A DNA stretch of 64,000 nt from Sulfopaludibacter sp963815475. Lineage in GTDB: Bacteria; Acidobacteriota; Terriglobia; Bryobacterales; Bryobacteraceae. The notes beneath the pieces were generated by a model, which was given only the letters and a program-made list of their open reading frames with translations, was not told the DNA's origin and made no database searches. Both the position numbers and the translations under genes were made by a program. The stretch's first letter is position 1. Every line of letters starts with the position of its first letter. Positions 25,374-35,300 of the stretch are shown piece by piece. The DNA lies in assembly GCA_963815475.1 (NCBI GenBank), contig CAWFHD010000003.1, positions 7,440,001 through 7,504,000 on the forward strand, written 5' to 3'.

Positions 25374-25673
25374 CAGGGGGCTTGCCCCCTGGCGGAGGAT
25401 GAGGCAGCGCCTCATGCGCGCGTAGCGCGCTGCCCTCCGAACCTACGCCGTTTACCGCCCGCTTTGCCAATGGCCCCCTTTCCCTCATCCCTGGAGAATC
25501 TTCGGAACGGAAGGAATCTGTCAAGGGCGCGCGTTTTGTGCGCGGCTTGCGAACCCTTGACAGATTCCTTCCGTTCTGGAAACTGTGGCCCGAGGGAAAG
25601 GGGGCCGGGGTCTCAGGGGGCTTGGCCCCCTGGCGGAGTTTGAGGCAGCGCCTCATGCGCGCTTCAGCGCGCT
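25374..25673. repeat. Nested stem-loop element, copies B and C
   Basis: Two GC-rich hairpin trains flank a large stem-loop. The first train (25374-25430) has three hairpins: CAGGGGGC/GCCCCCTG, ATGAGGC/GCCTCAT and GCGCGC/GCGCGC. The stem-loop pairs 25473-25487 with 25592-25606 (15 bp) and 25505-25527 with 25554-25576 (23 bp perfect), topped by the hairpin 25528-25532/25540-25544. The second train (25614-25673) repeats the first. The layout equals copy A at 3184-3401. The gap 25261-25972 holds no credible gene; 25690-25970 shows nothing recognisable. Confidence 0.7.
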
Positions 25674-25972
25674 GTCCGACTCGCCATTTCCCACGCTCTC
25701 GCGGATACCCATCCGTTTCGTCGGAACTGCTCTCTGCCCGATTGCCTTGCCCGCCCGTAGTATCGCCACGCTTCCATCCGCACTCGATTGTGGCCGTGGC
25801 CACGGTGCCCATTGGTGTTCTGGATACTAGGGGTGCTGCTATCTCGGAAGCGATCTGTGGAGTCCCAGTTGCCTGGTTCTCGACAATCAGCCGCGACTCC
25901 GCAGTCACCCCAACCCGGCGCTTTTGCATATCTCGCAGATCCCCGTTCCTTCCCAAACTGAATCCCAAATGC

Positions 25973-27124
25973 CTATGCCGCTACCTCCCCTTTGCCCTTG
26001 GCTTTCGCCTCCGCCGCCTTGCGGTTGTATTGCGGATCGTACACTTCTCCCGTCGCCCACAGGTGATGCAGCAGCACCGCCAGTTTTCGCGCCACCGCCA
26101 CGATCGCCCGCTTCTTCGCTCGCTTCCCGCCTTTGCCCATCTTCCCCAACCCCCACACCCGCAGATCGCTTTCCGGCCCTCCCTTGCGTAGAATGCAATG
26201 TGCCCCCTGCACTAACAGACTCCGTAGCAGCCTGTCTCCCGCCTTACTGATCCCCAACTCCGGTTGGCTCTCTCCGCTATCCCGCTGTTTCCGCGTCAGC
26301 CCTAAGTACGCTCCCACATCACGGCTATGCGCGAATCGCTCCGCATCTTCCAGCGTCAATACGTAGGTCACTGCAATCAACGGTCCCACCCCGTACACTT
26401 GCTGCAGCAACTTCACCTCCGGGTAACGCTTCGCGATCTCCTCGATCTGCTTGTCGTACTTGCCGATTTGTTCGCTGATCCCTTCCACCGTTTTCAGCAT
26501 CGGCCCGATCACTGCCTGCGCCCCCTCACTCAGACTGGCTCCCAACCTTGCCGTCACTTGATCGGCATCACACTTCTTCAGCCGCGCCCCCATCGGTTTC
26601 ACCAGACCCCGTGCGCTGCTGATCAGCTTGGTTCGGGCTGCTATCAACTCCGCTCTCGCCCGGATCACCGCCAGGTCCATCTGCGCTGCCTCACCGCGGT
26701 GTCGGATCGGCGATAACAGCTTCGGATCTGCCCGCGCCAACCGCGCCAGTTGCCGGGCGTCGATCCGATCGTTCTTACGCACACTCTGCGTAATCAGCTT
26801 CACGTTACGCGAGTTCGCCACGATCACTTCGTGCCCCATCGACGCCAAATGCCGGCTCACCCACGGCGAATGCGTCCCCACTTCCAGCGCGATACGGCTG
26901 GCCGGCATCTTGGCGAATAACGAATCCAGTCCTATTTTGCTGGTGGGCACTTGCTCCTCGCTCACCACCTCGGCCGCTTCGTCCAAGATGCAATCACGAA
27001 TGGTTCGATCTCCGAGGTCTAAACCGACAGTCAGCTTCCCTTTTACCGCCAGTTGACGGACTCGTTTCTGTTGCCCTTTCGCCAGTGTCTCTTGGCAGCT
27101 CTTCGCAGTGGTATTCTCTTTCAT
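25973..27124 (-). CDS. IS110-family transposase (element 2)
   Basis: A 383-residue transposase diverged from the one at 3451. The DEDD domain is seen in TVGLDLGDRTIRDC (Asp), RIALEVGTHSPW (Glu) and KNDRIDARQLARL (two Asp). The C-terminal domain has VYGVGPLIAVTYVLTLEDAE, GAYLGLTRKQRDSG and a KAGDRLLRSLLVQGAH segment. The tail is Lys/Arg/Ala-rich. ATG 27124 is preceded by AAGGAG at the right distance, but that sequence is locked in a perfect stem (see 27127-27194). No internal stop is present. It lies directly behind the IclR gene, in the same direction, so readthrough from iclR could reach it. Confidence 0.92.
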   Translation of the reverse strand: MKENTTAKSCQETLAKGQQKRVRQLAVKGKLTVGLDLGDRTIRDCILDEAAEVVSEEQVPTSKIGLDSLFAKMPASRIALEVGTHSPWVSRHLASMGHEVIVANSRNVKLITQSVRKNDRIDARQLARLARADPKLLSPIRHRGEAAQMDLAVIRARAELIAARTKLISSARGLVKPMGARLKKCDADQVTARLGASLSEGAQAVIGPMLKTVEGISEQIGKYDKQIEEIAKRYPEVKLLQQVYGVGPLIAVTYVLTLEDAERFAHSRDVGAYLGLTRKQRDSGESQPELGISKAGDRLLRSLLVQGAHCILRKGGPESDLRVWGLGKMGKGGKRAKKRAIVAVARKLAVLLHHLWATGEVYDPQYNRKAAEAKAKGKGEVAA

Positions 27125-27126
27125 AT

Positions 27127-27194
27127 CCGGTCTCCTTTTTGCACCTCATCGAGTGCGCTTATTGGGAGTTTAACGCTCCCGCCAAGGAGACCGG
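27127..27194 (-). promoter_or_regulatory. Leader hairpin hiding the transposase ribosome binding site
   Basis: On the minus strand the leader reads CCGGTCTCCTT (27194-27184) and, just before the start codon, AAGGAGACCGG (27137-27127), an 11-bp perfect complement that contains the AAGGAG Shine-Dalgarno sequence. Two small hairpins fill the space between them (GGGAG/CTCCC and GCAC/GTGC). In a transcript entering from outside, the ribosome site would be closed, a known strategy by which insertion sequences avoid activation by readthrough. The effect is inferred. Confidence 0.6.
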
Positions 27195-27231
27195 CCTTCT
27201 CATACCATCTCGGAAAGACGTCGCGGTTCGG

Positions 27232-28032
27232 TTACTGTCGCGGTTCGGAAAGCGGGCGGACGGCGGCGGTGATTTCGACGCAGCGGGCTTTGAGCTCAGG
27301 GACCAGTCCCTTGGCTCTGGCCATATCCATACGAAATACGGGGCCTGAGATACTCAGCGCTCCCACAACGCGGCCATCGGGTCCCAGGATGGGGGCCCCA
27401 ATGCAGCGGCCTTCCATTTCGTTCTCCTGGTTGTCCATGGCGTAGCCCTGCTTGGCGACTCGCTGGATTTCGGCGATCACTTCGGCTTTGAGGGTGAGGG
27501 TGTGCGGTGTGAGTTTCGGAAGTCCCTTGAGCCGGATCAAGCGGAGGAACTCTTTCTCGGGCAGACCCGCCAGAAAGACTTTGCCCAGCGCGGTGGAATG
27601 CAGGTGGCGGCGATTGCCGATTTTCGAGGACATGCGTACCGCCTGCGGGCTCTCCGCCGTGTTGATCACGACTACTTCGCCGGCGTCCAGAATTCCCAGG
27701 TTCACGGTCTCCTTGCAGGAGGCCACCAGCCGCTCCATCACTGGCTGCGCCACGCGATTGAGAATCTGCTCCACGGAGACGGGCCGCTGCAGATCGAAGA
27801 GTTTTCGCGCGATGCGGTAACTGCCATCGGCGGCGCGATCCAGGTAGCCGCGGCCTTCGAGTGTGGTCAGGATTCGATATACGGTCGCCTTGGGGAGTTC
27901 GACTTCGCGCGCCAGGTCGGCCAGACGAAATCCCGCGTCGCGCGATTTCACCGCTTCCAGAATGTCCAGGGTCTTGTGCAAAACCCGGACGCCGCCTGGG
28001 TCGACCGCTTCTTCCACTACGCCGCTCTTCAT
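27232..28032 (-). CDS. IclR-family transcriptional regulator
   Basis: A 266-residue regulator. Residues about 15-75 are the winged helix-turn-helix (VLHKTLDILEAV, LADLAREVELPKATVYRILT, GYLDRAADGSYRIARKL). The rest is the IclR effector domain, with LHSTALGKVFLAGLPEKEF, GYAMDNQENEMEGRCIGAPI and GALSISGP. ATG 28032 is the start; the long upstream extension of the frame has no pattern. IclR proteins control catabolic operons with a small-molecule ligand, often a sugar acid or aromatic. The neighbouring uronate-type genes beginning at 28999 are its likely targets. The stop codon is intact although IS110 element 2 ends just beyond it. Confidence 0.9.
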   Translation of the reverse strand: MKSGVVEEAVDPGGVRVLHKTLDILEAVKSRDAGFRLADLAREVELPKATVYRILTTLEGRGYLDRAADGSYRIARKLFDLQRPVSVEQILNRVAQPVMERLVASCKETVNLGILDAGEVVVINTAESPQAVRMSSKIGNRRHLHSTALGKVFLAGLPEKEFLRLIRLKGLPKLTPHTLTLKAEVIAEIQRVAKQGYAMDNQENEMEGRCIGAPILGPDGRVVGALSISGPVFRMDMARAKGLVPELKARCVEITAAVRPLSEPRQ

Positions 28033-28197
28033 CGTTCCACATTGTAGTACACGGCGGTTCACGAAAAATGTCCGAGGATTAACGCTACAGCGCCCTGGGA
28101 TAGGCGAGTCGGATCTTTGGCGGTCAAAATTTAGAGGGCAGGTTGGGTGGGACTTCCGTCGACACTTAGGCGTTTGCGTTCCTTCTACACTAGCGAT

Positions 28198-28854
28198 ATG
28201 AAGGTTTTGATCTTCGGCGCTACCGGGATGATTGGCCAGGCGGCGTTGCGCGAGTGTTTGCTGGATCCGGATGTCGAGATGGTGCAGACCATCGGGCGAA
28301 AGTCGACGGGCGTGCAGAACCCGAAGCTCCGGGAGGTGGTCCACGAAGATCTGATGGAGTACGGCGATGTGGAGGAGCAACTGCGCGCCTTTGAAGCGTG
28401 CTTCTTTTGCCTTGGCGTGACCTCGGCCGGCATGTCCGAGGAGGATTACACGCTTCTCACCTACAGCGTGCCGATGGCGGCGGCGGAGACCTTGGCGAGG
28501 CTGAATCCACAAATGACATGGGTGCATATCTCGGGCGCCGGCGCGGATAGTTCGGAGCAGGGAAAGGTGATGTGGGCGCGGGTCAAGGGCAAGACGGAAA
28601 ACGCCGTTCTTCGCCTGCCGTTCAAAGCGGCCTACGTGATTCGCCCGGCGGCTATCCAGCCGATGCACGGAGAGCGCTCGCGCACGCCGGCATACCGGAT
28701 TCTGTACAGCCTGACGAAGCCGGTGGCTCCTTTGCTGCGCATGCTGTTTCCGAAGTACATCGTGACCACCGAGGAACTCGGGCGAGCGATGCTTCGATTG
28801 GCCAAGCAGGGAGGGCCAAAACGGGTGCTCGAAAGCGCCGATATCCGGGGGTGA
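28198..28854 (+). CDS. NAD(P)-binding Rossmann-fold protein (atypical SDR)
   Basis: A 218-residue protein. The dinucleotide motif is VLIFGATGMIGQ at the N-terminus, followed by VQTIGRKSTG, CFFCLGVTSAGMSEEDY and a WVHISGAGADSS segment. The middle (AYVIRPAAIQPMHGE) matches small NAD(P)H-binding proteins related to atypical extended SDRs such as HTATIP2/YwnB-like. The usual YxxxK pair is not clear, so it may act as a binding or regulatory protein rather than a classical reductase. It is transcribed divergently from iclR, with about 165 bases between the starts. Confidence 0.78.
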   Translation: MKVLIFGATGMIGQAALRECLLDPDVEMVQTIGRKSTGVQNPKLREVVHEDLMEYGDVEEQLRAFEACFFCLGVTSAGMSEEDYTLLTYSVPMAAAETLARLNPQMTWVHISGAGADSSEQGKVMWARVKGKTENAVLRLPFKAAYVIRPAAIQPMHGERSRTPAYRILYSLTKPVAPLLRMLFPKYIVTTEELGRAMLRLAKQGGPKRVLESADIRG

Positions 28855-28915
28855 ACGGCGGCCCTCGCCGTTTCACATCGTAAACCGACCTGTCTCAATT
28901 TCTGTTACATTACGA

Positions 28916-28976
28916 TTGACACGTCCGAAATTGTGACTTATTCTCAAGAGCGGAATGTGGTACGGTGTGGATCACA
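28916..28976 (+). promoter_or_regulatory. Promoter of the uronate-type operon with a small palindrome
   Basis: A perfect -35 TTGACA at 28916-28921 and TATTCT at 28939-28944 are spaced by 17 bases. A short palindrome, TGTG-GAT-CACA at 28966-28976, follows in the expected leader just before the GTG 28999. It could be an operator for the nearby IclR protein, but no IclR consensus was matched. Confidence 0.5.
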
Positions 28977-28998
28977 TCGTGACACAGGGAGAGATATC

Positions 28999-29832
28999 GT
29001 GAGCACGGTTGTTTATCCGATTACCGAGACCGGGTGTGTGCGTCGGGCAACGCACCTGAGCAAGGGCCGAACCAACTGGCTGGCTCCCGGAAGCGCCGCC
29101 GTGCGCCACCTGCACTATGGGCGAATCGTTCTGGATTCCGATTCTCCCCTGCATTTCACTACCAAAACCCACGAAACCGGGTTGGTCTGCCTGCACGGGA
29201 GCGCCTGCGTTCGAGTGGCAGGTAAGAGCTTCGAGTGCGCGCCTTACGACGCGATTTACATTCCGCGTGACAGCGAAGTGGAAGTGGACCCGGGACGCGG
29301 CGGCTGCGACTTTGCCGAAATCTCGGCGCCGGTGACCGGTAGCTACCCGGTGCAATTTGTTAAATTTCAAGATGTCCGGAAGGACCCGACGCTGCACTTT
29401 CAGGCCGGCGGTCCGGGTACTTCGCGCGACCTCAATATCCTGATCGGCAAGAACGTGGAGGGCGGACGCATCCTGGCGGGTGTCACCTTTAGCGAGCCCG
29501 GCAACTGGACGTCGTGGCCGCCGCACGAGCACGGCTCGACGCTCGAAGAGGCTTACCTCTATATCAATATGCCGGCCCCCGCATGGGGTATCCAGTTGGT
29601 CTACACCAATCCCACGAGCCCCGAGCTGGCCGTGGTGGTGCGCGAAGGCGATTGCGTGGTGATGCCTGAAGGCTACCATCCGAATGTGGCGGCGCCGGGC
29701 GGCTCCATCGGTTTCCTCTGGATGATGGCGGCACATCGCGAAGTGACGGATCGCGAATTCGGCGTGGTGAACGTGCAGCCGGAGTATGCCGCCGCCGGCA
29801 GTGGACTCGAGAAATCGCGCGAAGGGAAGTAG
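28999..29832 (+). CDS. IolB/KduI-family cupin isomerase
   Basis: A 277-residue double-cupin protein resembling 5-deoxy-glucuronate isomerase (IolB) and the related 5-keto-4-deoxyuronate isomerase (KduI). The metal site is visible in WPPHEHGSTLEEAYLYIN (His, His, Glu) and VMPEGYHPNVAAPG (His). The N-terminal cupin contains FTTKTHETGLVCLHG. The start GTG 28999 has AGGGAGA upstream; the frame is open earlier but lies in the promoter. These enzymes open or isomerise uronic or inositol-derived acids. With a GH88 hydrolase next door and no inositol genes, a polyuronide role is more likely than inositol breakdown. Confidence 0.82.
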   Translation: MSTVVYPITETGCVRRATHLSKGRTNWLAPGSAAVRHLHYGRIVLDSDSPLHFTTKTHETGLVCLHGSACVRVAGKSFECAPYDAIYIPRDSEVEVDPGRGGCDFAEISAPVTGSYPVQFVKFQDVRKDPTLHFQAGGPGTSRDLNILIGKNVEGGRILAGVTFSEPGNWTSWPPHEHGSTLEEAYLYINMPAPAWGIQLVYTNPTSPELAVVVREGDCVVMPEGYHPNVAAPGGSIGFLWMMAAHREVTDREFGVVNVQPEYAAAGSGLEKSREGK

Positions 29833-32319
29833 ATGCGCCGGTATCTGCTGATCGCCCTCGTTGCTTCGATCGCTGCCGCCGCGCCGCGGGTCAAAGTCCT
29901 CAAACTCGCTGTCACCAATCCGACAGGGGAAGCGCGTCCGGCGCAAAACGTCGCTGTCCCCGTGGCGCAACTGAAACGCATCGCGCCCGATTTCGCGGCA
30001 GGAACGGTGATCGTGACGACCAGCGACGCATCCAGCATCGAACAGGATGCGGCGACGCTGCAGGCAACCGAACTTCCTTCGCAGGCCGACGACCTGGATG
30101 GCGACGGCAAGTACGATGAGATCGCCTTTCAGATTGACTTGAAGCCGCACCAGACGCGCATCGTCACGCTGGCGTACGGCGACGCCGCGACTATGCAGCG
30201 GCTGCGCAGCGCCTATCCGCGACGCACGTACATGAAGTTCGCGACGCGCTACGAGGGGCTCGGTTGGGAGTCGGAAGAGACGGCCTGGCGGATTTACTTC
30301 GATAAGCGCAATGCGTTCGACCTTTACGGCAAGCGCCGCCCCGGCCTCTATCTCGATGTCTTCTCCGCGCCCGAGTACGTTTACCACCAGGAAAGCCCGT
30401 TCGGCCGCGACATTTACGGCACGGGCAAAGCGCTGGGACCGGCCGGGATCGGCGCCATAGCCGATGGCAAGGTGACGTCGGTGGCGGAAGTGGCGGACCG
30501 GCAGTGGCGCATCCTGTCGAGCGGGCCGGTCCGCTCCGTGGGCGAGCTCACCTATAAAGGATGGAAGGTGGGCGACCGCACCATCGACCTGATCAGCCGG
30601 ATTACGCAGTGGGCCGGCGAGCACGGCTTCGAACATCGAATCACGGTAAGCAACGCCGATGGCATCACGCTGGTCACTGGCCTGCCGCGCAAGACCGCGC
30701 TGCCCGAGATCCACATTAAAGCTGCGGGCACGCGCACTATGGCGTTCTGGGGCCACCAGGTAGTGCTCTCGGGCAATAAAGCGCAGCAGGAAGATCTGCC
30801 CGACCAGGAACTCGGCGTGGCGGTCATCGCGCGCGACAGCGAAACCGAAGACATTCCCGCCGATGCCAACAATCTGTTGATGCACGTGATCCCTCACAAC
30901 GGTAGCGCCGCGCTTTACGCCACGGCGATGTGGGATCAGGAAGGCTCGGAAGCCATCGTAGTGAACGACGGCAGTCCTGCCGGGCGGACGAACGGTGGCA
31001 CGGTATCGCCGAAAGTGGCTCGGCCCACGCGCGACAGCTTCCTGGAATACACCAGTGCGATGGCGAGCCGCATGGCGCAGCCTGCCGCTGTCGAGATTCT
31101 GTCGAAGGCCGCGGCTCCGCAATCGGCTCCGCCCGATACGTTCGAACCGATTCATCGGACACCTGCCGAGGCCATCTCCTTGCTGCGCAAGCAGGCGGAC
31201 CGCACCATCAAAGTGTACGAACCGGGAATCAAAGCCGACGAGCCCGGAACGGTGGACAAGTTTCACGGCACGGGCTTCTTCACCGAAGGCGATAACGCCG
31301 GCACATGGCGTGAGCAGAAGGGGTACTTTTGGACCGGCGGATTCTGGGCCGGTGAATTGTGGAAACTCTTCGGCGTGACGCACGACGAGCGTTATAAGCA
31401 GGCGGCTGAGCTTTGGACGTCGCGCATCATGGGCGCGGAGGCCAAGCAGAACCACGACACCGGCTTCCTCAATCTGTACTCCTCAGTGCTGGGCTACGAG
31501 ATCAGTAAGGATCCGAAGTATCGCGCGGAAGGGCTGAAGGCCGCGGCTCGCCTGAAGGAACTGTACAACCCCACCACGAACCTTGTGTCGTCCTGGGGCG
31601 TGAATGGCGACGACACCATCATCGACACGATGATGAATCTGCAGATCTGGTGGTGGGCGTCGAAGGAAACTGGCGATCCGGAGTGGCGCAGTCTTGGGCT
31701 GAAGCACGCGCTGCGCTCGGCGCAGTGGCTGGTGCGTCCGGATGGCTCCATCATTCAATCGGTGCACTACAATCCCGGCGACAATCGGCAGACCTTCACC
31801 TCGAGCAACAAGACGCTCGATTTCGCAAATCATACTCCGGTGGGCCAAGTGGTTTTCACTCACACTCACCAGGGGCTTTCGTCCGATTCCGCGTGGTCGC
31901 GTGGACAGGCTTGGGCGGTTTACGGTTTCGCCGAGGCCTATCGAGCCACCAGTAGCGAGCCGTTGCTGGCCGCTGCCGAATCGGCTGCTCAATTCGCGCT
32001 CGACCATCTCCCTTCCGATGGCGTTCCCTGGTACGACTTCTCGGACGAGGGGGTGTTCTTCCGCAATCGCGACAGTTCAGCCGGCGCCATTCTGGCCGCG
32101 GGGCTGCTGCATCTTTCTGAAGTCTGCCCCGACAAAACGCGAGCCGCTCACTATCGCGCCGAGGCGGAACGCATTACGCAGTCGCTGATCGATCGTTACT
32201 TGTCTACCGAAGGCGTCCTCCGCCATGGAAGCGGAACCCGTCCCCACGACGGAGAACTGGTTTTCGGAGACTATTATCTTTTGGACACGTTGCTGTCGCT
32301 GGATAGCCATGTTAAGTAG
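29833..32319 (+). CDS. Exported DUF4861-GH88 fusion, unsaturated glucuronyl hydrolase
   Basis: An 828-residue exported protein made of two enzyme-type parts. Residues about 17-420 match DUF4861 (KLAVTNPTGEARPAQNVAVP onward), a domain found near polysaccharide degradation genes. Residues about 440-828 are a GH88 alpha/alpha-barrel: YFWTGGFWAGELWKLFG, HDTGFLN with catalytic D542, IIDTMMNLQIWWW with D598, SDSAWSRGQAWAVYGFAEAY and VPWYDFSDEG. GH88 removes the 4,5-unsaturated uronic acid left by polysaccharide lyases. It starts on the base after the IolB-like stop. Fusion of both domains in one chain is unusual and suggests combined processing of one oligouronide. Confidence 0.85.
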   Translation: MRRYLLIALVASIAAAAPRVKVLKLAVTNPTGEARPAQNVAVPVAQLKRIAPDFAAGTVIVTTSDASSIEQDAATLQATELPSQADDLDGDGKYDEIAFQIDLKPHQTRIVTLAYGDAATMQRLRSAYPRRTYMKFATRYEGLGWESEETAWRIYFDKRNAFDLYGKRRPGLYLDVFSAPEYVYHQESPFGRDIYGTGKALGPAGIGAIADGKVTSVAEVADRQWRILSSGPVRSVGELTYKGWKVGDRTIDLISRITQWAGEHGFEHRITVSNADGITLVTGLPRKTALPEIHIKAAGTRTMAFWGHQVVLSGNKAQQEDLPDQELGVAVIARDSETEDIPADANNLLMHVIPHNGSAALYATAMWDQEGSEAIVVNDGSPAGRTNGGTVSPKVARPTRDSFLEYTSAMASRMAQPAAVEILSKAAAPQSAPPDTFEPIHRTPAEAISLLRKQADRTIKVYEPGIKADEPGTVDKFHGTGFFTEGDNAGTWREQKGYFWTGGFWAGELWKLFGVTHDERYKQAAELWTSRIMGAEAKQNHDTGFLNLYSSVLGYEISKDPKYRAEGLKAAARLKELYNPTTNLVSSWGVNGDDTIIDTMMNLQIWWWASKETGDPEWRSLGLKHALRSAQWLVRPDGSIIQSVHYNPGDNRQTFTSSNKTLDFANHTPVGQVVFTHTHQGLSSDSAWSRGQAWAVYGFAEAYRATSSEPLLAAAESAAQFALDHLPSDGVPWYDFSDEGVFFRNRDSSAGAILAAGLLHLSEVCPDKTRAAHYRAEAERITQSLIDRYLSTEGVLRHGSGTRPHDGELVFGDYYLLDTLLSLDSHVK

Positions 32320-32348
32320 TTAGTAACCACTGCTTCAAGGAGAATTTG

Positions 32349-35300
32349 ATGAGGACCCGGTTCGTTCTGTCCCTACTGCTCGCAGCCTCGTATCTGGCTG
32401 CGCAAACTACTACCACTCTTTACGGAACGGTCTCCGATAAGACCGGCGCCGTGATCCCCAACGCTCAGGTGACCGCGGTAAACACCGGGACCAACCTGAC
32501 CCGCACCGCGCAGACAAACGCGGAAGGTCTCTACCGCTTCGAGTTTATGCCCATCGGAAGTTATTCCGTGGAAGTGGCGGTCAAAGGTTTCAAGAAGTTC
32601 GTGCAAAAAGGAATCGCGCTCGACGTCAACGTTTTGGCGCGCGTGGATGCCGCGATGGATATCGGCGACACCTCCCAGGAAGTGGAAGTGGTGGGGGCCG
32701 CGCCGGCCGTGAACACCGATGACGCGCAGATTGGGCGCACGGTGGAGAATGCTGAAATCACCACGCTGCCCATTGTGGGCCGCAATGTTTACACTTTGCT
32801 GAATCTGACACCCGGCGTGGAGGCGAGCGGCAACAGCATCGTGCTGGGCTACCCGGAACAGCGCACCATGATCAATGGCGGCGTGGATGGCGGCGCCGGG
32901 TCGGTGAACTACTACCTGGATGGCGGCACCAACATGACCGGCCTGCGCAACACGGGAAACATCGCGCCCAATCCCGACGCAGTGGAAGAGTTCCGTGTAG
33001 TGACGAACAGCTACAGCGCCGAATACGGCCGCTTCGCCGGTGGCGTGATCAATATCATCACGCGATCGGGCAGCAATCAGTTTCACGGCTCGCTGTTCGA
33101 GTTTTTGCGCAATAACGATCTCAACGCCTATCCATGGCTCTCGCTCACCACTTCGCCGCTGCACCGCAACCAGTTCGGCGGCACCTTCGGAGGCCCCATC
33201 CGCAAGAACAAGACGTTCTTCTTCGGCACCTACTCCGGCCTGCGCCAAATCACCAGTTCGTTCCTGAACTCGGCGGTAGTGCCCACGGCGCTGGAGCGCA
33301 CGGGCGACTTCTCGCAATCGAAGATCGCGCCCAAGGATCCGAACAACGGCAACGCTCCGTTCCCCGGCGGGATCATTCCCACTACCCGCCTGGACCCCAC
33401 GGCGATGAACATTCTGAATAAGTACATCCCGCAGGCGAATCTGCCGAACAGCTTCTGGCAGGGAACTATTCCCAGTCCGTACGACACGGACGAAGTGCTG
33501 GTGAAGATCGATCATGCCTTCACCGACAGCCACCGCCTCACCGGTTCGTACTATGAGACCAGCGGCAAGAACACAATCTCGCCGGGCGGCAACATCCCCT
33601 GGTCCACGGAGAATTTCAACTGGCGGCAACAGAACGTGAACCTGAGCGACACCATGACCCTCACGCCCAACACGGTGAATCAGTTCTGGCTGAGCTATAC
33701 GCGCAATTTCGGCGGCCGATTGAATACGCCGCAGATTTCGCTGGGCGACCTGGGTTCCACCTTCAACGTCCAAGGTCCGGCGGCGCTGCCCCAGATCACG
33801 GTGAGCGGCTACTTTACGCTTTCGCAAGCCATCGCAGGGCCGGTGGCCGGAACGAATTTCTATTCCGTGCGCAATCAGGTAAGCCACACGCATGGTCGCC
33901 ACAGCTTGAAGTTCGGCGGCGAGCTATCGCTCAATAAAGACATTCAGCAGACGCTGCTCAACGATTACGGCGTTTTCTCTTTCACCGGCACGAAGACGGG
34001 CAATGCGCTGGCCGATTTCATGGCCGGCCTTCCGGTGAGCATGAACCAGGACGCGCCCATTACCGCCATGGACAACTTCTATACCGGCGCGCTTTTTGTG
34101 CAGGATGATTTTCACATTGCGCCGCGGCTCACTTTGAACCTGGGCTTGCGCTACGAACTGCAGCAACCGCCCACCGATCCGTTCAACCGCGAATCTACGT
34201 TTGAGCAGGGCGTGCAGTCCACCGTGCTGAAGGGCTCGCAGGTCCCCACCGGGCTGCTGGTGCCCGGCGATCCCGGTATCGGCCGCGGCATCGTGTCGAT
34301 GAAGTGGAATCACCTTTCGCCGCGCATCGGCCTGGCGTGGGATCCGTTCGGCGATGGCAAGACTTCGGTGCGCGCCGGCGCCGGCCTCTTTTACGGCAGC
34401 GTCAGCGGCAACGAGTGGAACTCCACGTCGAACTACAATCCGTTCGCGGTGCGGCAGACGTTCCCCAACGTCGGCACTCTGACGAATCCTTATTTGAATC
34501 AGCCGGGCGGCGTATCGCCGTTCCCGTTCACTTACGATCCGAACAATCCGCGCTTTATTTTGCCGGCGTCGATTTACGGCATCGCGCCGAACTTCCAATG
34601 GCCCTACACTTACCAGTTGAATTTCTCGGTGCAGCGCCAGATTGTGAAGGACCTGACTGTGACGGCCGCGTATGTGGGCTCGCTGGCCCACCGCCTGCCG
34701 TTCGCGGAAGACTTGAACTACCCCTTCTACAATGCCACCGCGACCTCATCGAACGTAAACAACCGGCGTCCCATCCAGCCGGGCACGCTTTCGCAGATCT
34801 ACTCGGTGCAGTCCGTGATGCAGGCATCTTATAACGGCCTACAGATCACGGTGGAGAAGCGCTTCTCGCACCACGTGAGCGCCAAAGGCTTCTTCACGCA
34901 CTCGAAGGACCTGGAGGATGTGCAACTCGACAACAACACCGTCAATGGCCTGGCGCAGGACTACCGCGCGCTGAATCTGGAACGCGGGCGTTCGGACAAC
35001 GATCGCCGAAACGTCGCAGTGGGATCGGTGATCTGGAACATGGATTACTTTGGCCACGCCAACCCGTTCGTGAAAGCCATCATCAACGACTGGCAGCTTT
35101 CCGGAATCGTCACGCTGCAGAGCGGCCTGCCGTTTACGGTGACCACCGGCGTCGACACCAACCTCGACGGCACTTCCAACGATCGCGCCAACACTATCGG
35201 CAATCCGTTTCTCGATCCGAACCGGTCGCGCAATGATGTGTCCAACATGTGGTTCAACACGGCCGCCTTCAGCAAGGGCCCCAACGGCACCGATGGAACC

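Larger units (their letters stand above)
25333..27203 (-). mobile_element. IS110-family insertion sequence, element 2 (boundaries inferred)
   Basis: ATGAGAAGGCC at 25333-25343 is the exact inverse of GGCCTTCTCAT at 27193-27203. The pair encloses the transposase on the minus strand, its short structured leader and about 630 bases of noncoding, hairpin-rich tail. The transposase-proximal end lies 28 bases beyond the intact stop codon of the IclR gene. IS110 elements usually lack terminal inverted repeats, but the IS1111 group carries subterminal ones. The limits therefore need an empty-site check. The tail without its own gene is long for an IS. Confidence 0.45.

Noticed and set aside
25841..25849. 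ATCTCGGAA shared with 27208-27216 as possible IS110 element 2 junctions
   Set aside because: Nine bases is weak, and the exact 11-bp inverted repeat at 25333/27193 is a better candidate for the ends.
25315..25968. A 217-codon open frame on the minus strand across the hairpin-rich tail of IS110 element 2
   Set aside because: Its translation follows the hairpin repeats and has no domain; open frames also cross copy A at 3113-3491. The RNA/DNA structure explains the region better.
28972..31455. An 827-codon open frame on the minus strand opposite the IolB-like and GH88 genes
   Set aside because: It runs antisense to well-supported enzymes, is rich in Arg, His and Gly, and shows no family motif. 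Long antisense frames are common in GC-rich coding sequence.
32373..33902. A 509-codon open frame on the minus strand opposite the first TonB receptor
   Set aside because: Antisense shadow of a confident gene; no motif was seen.
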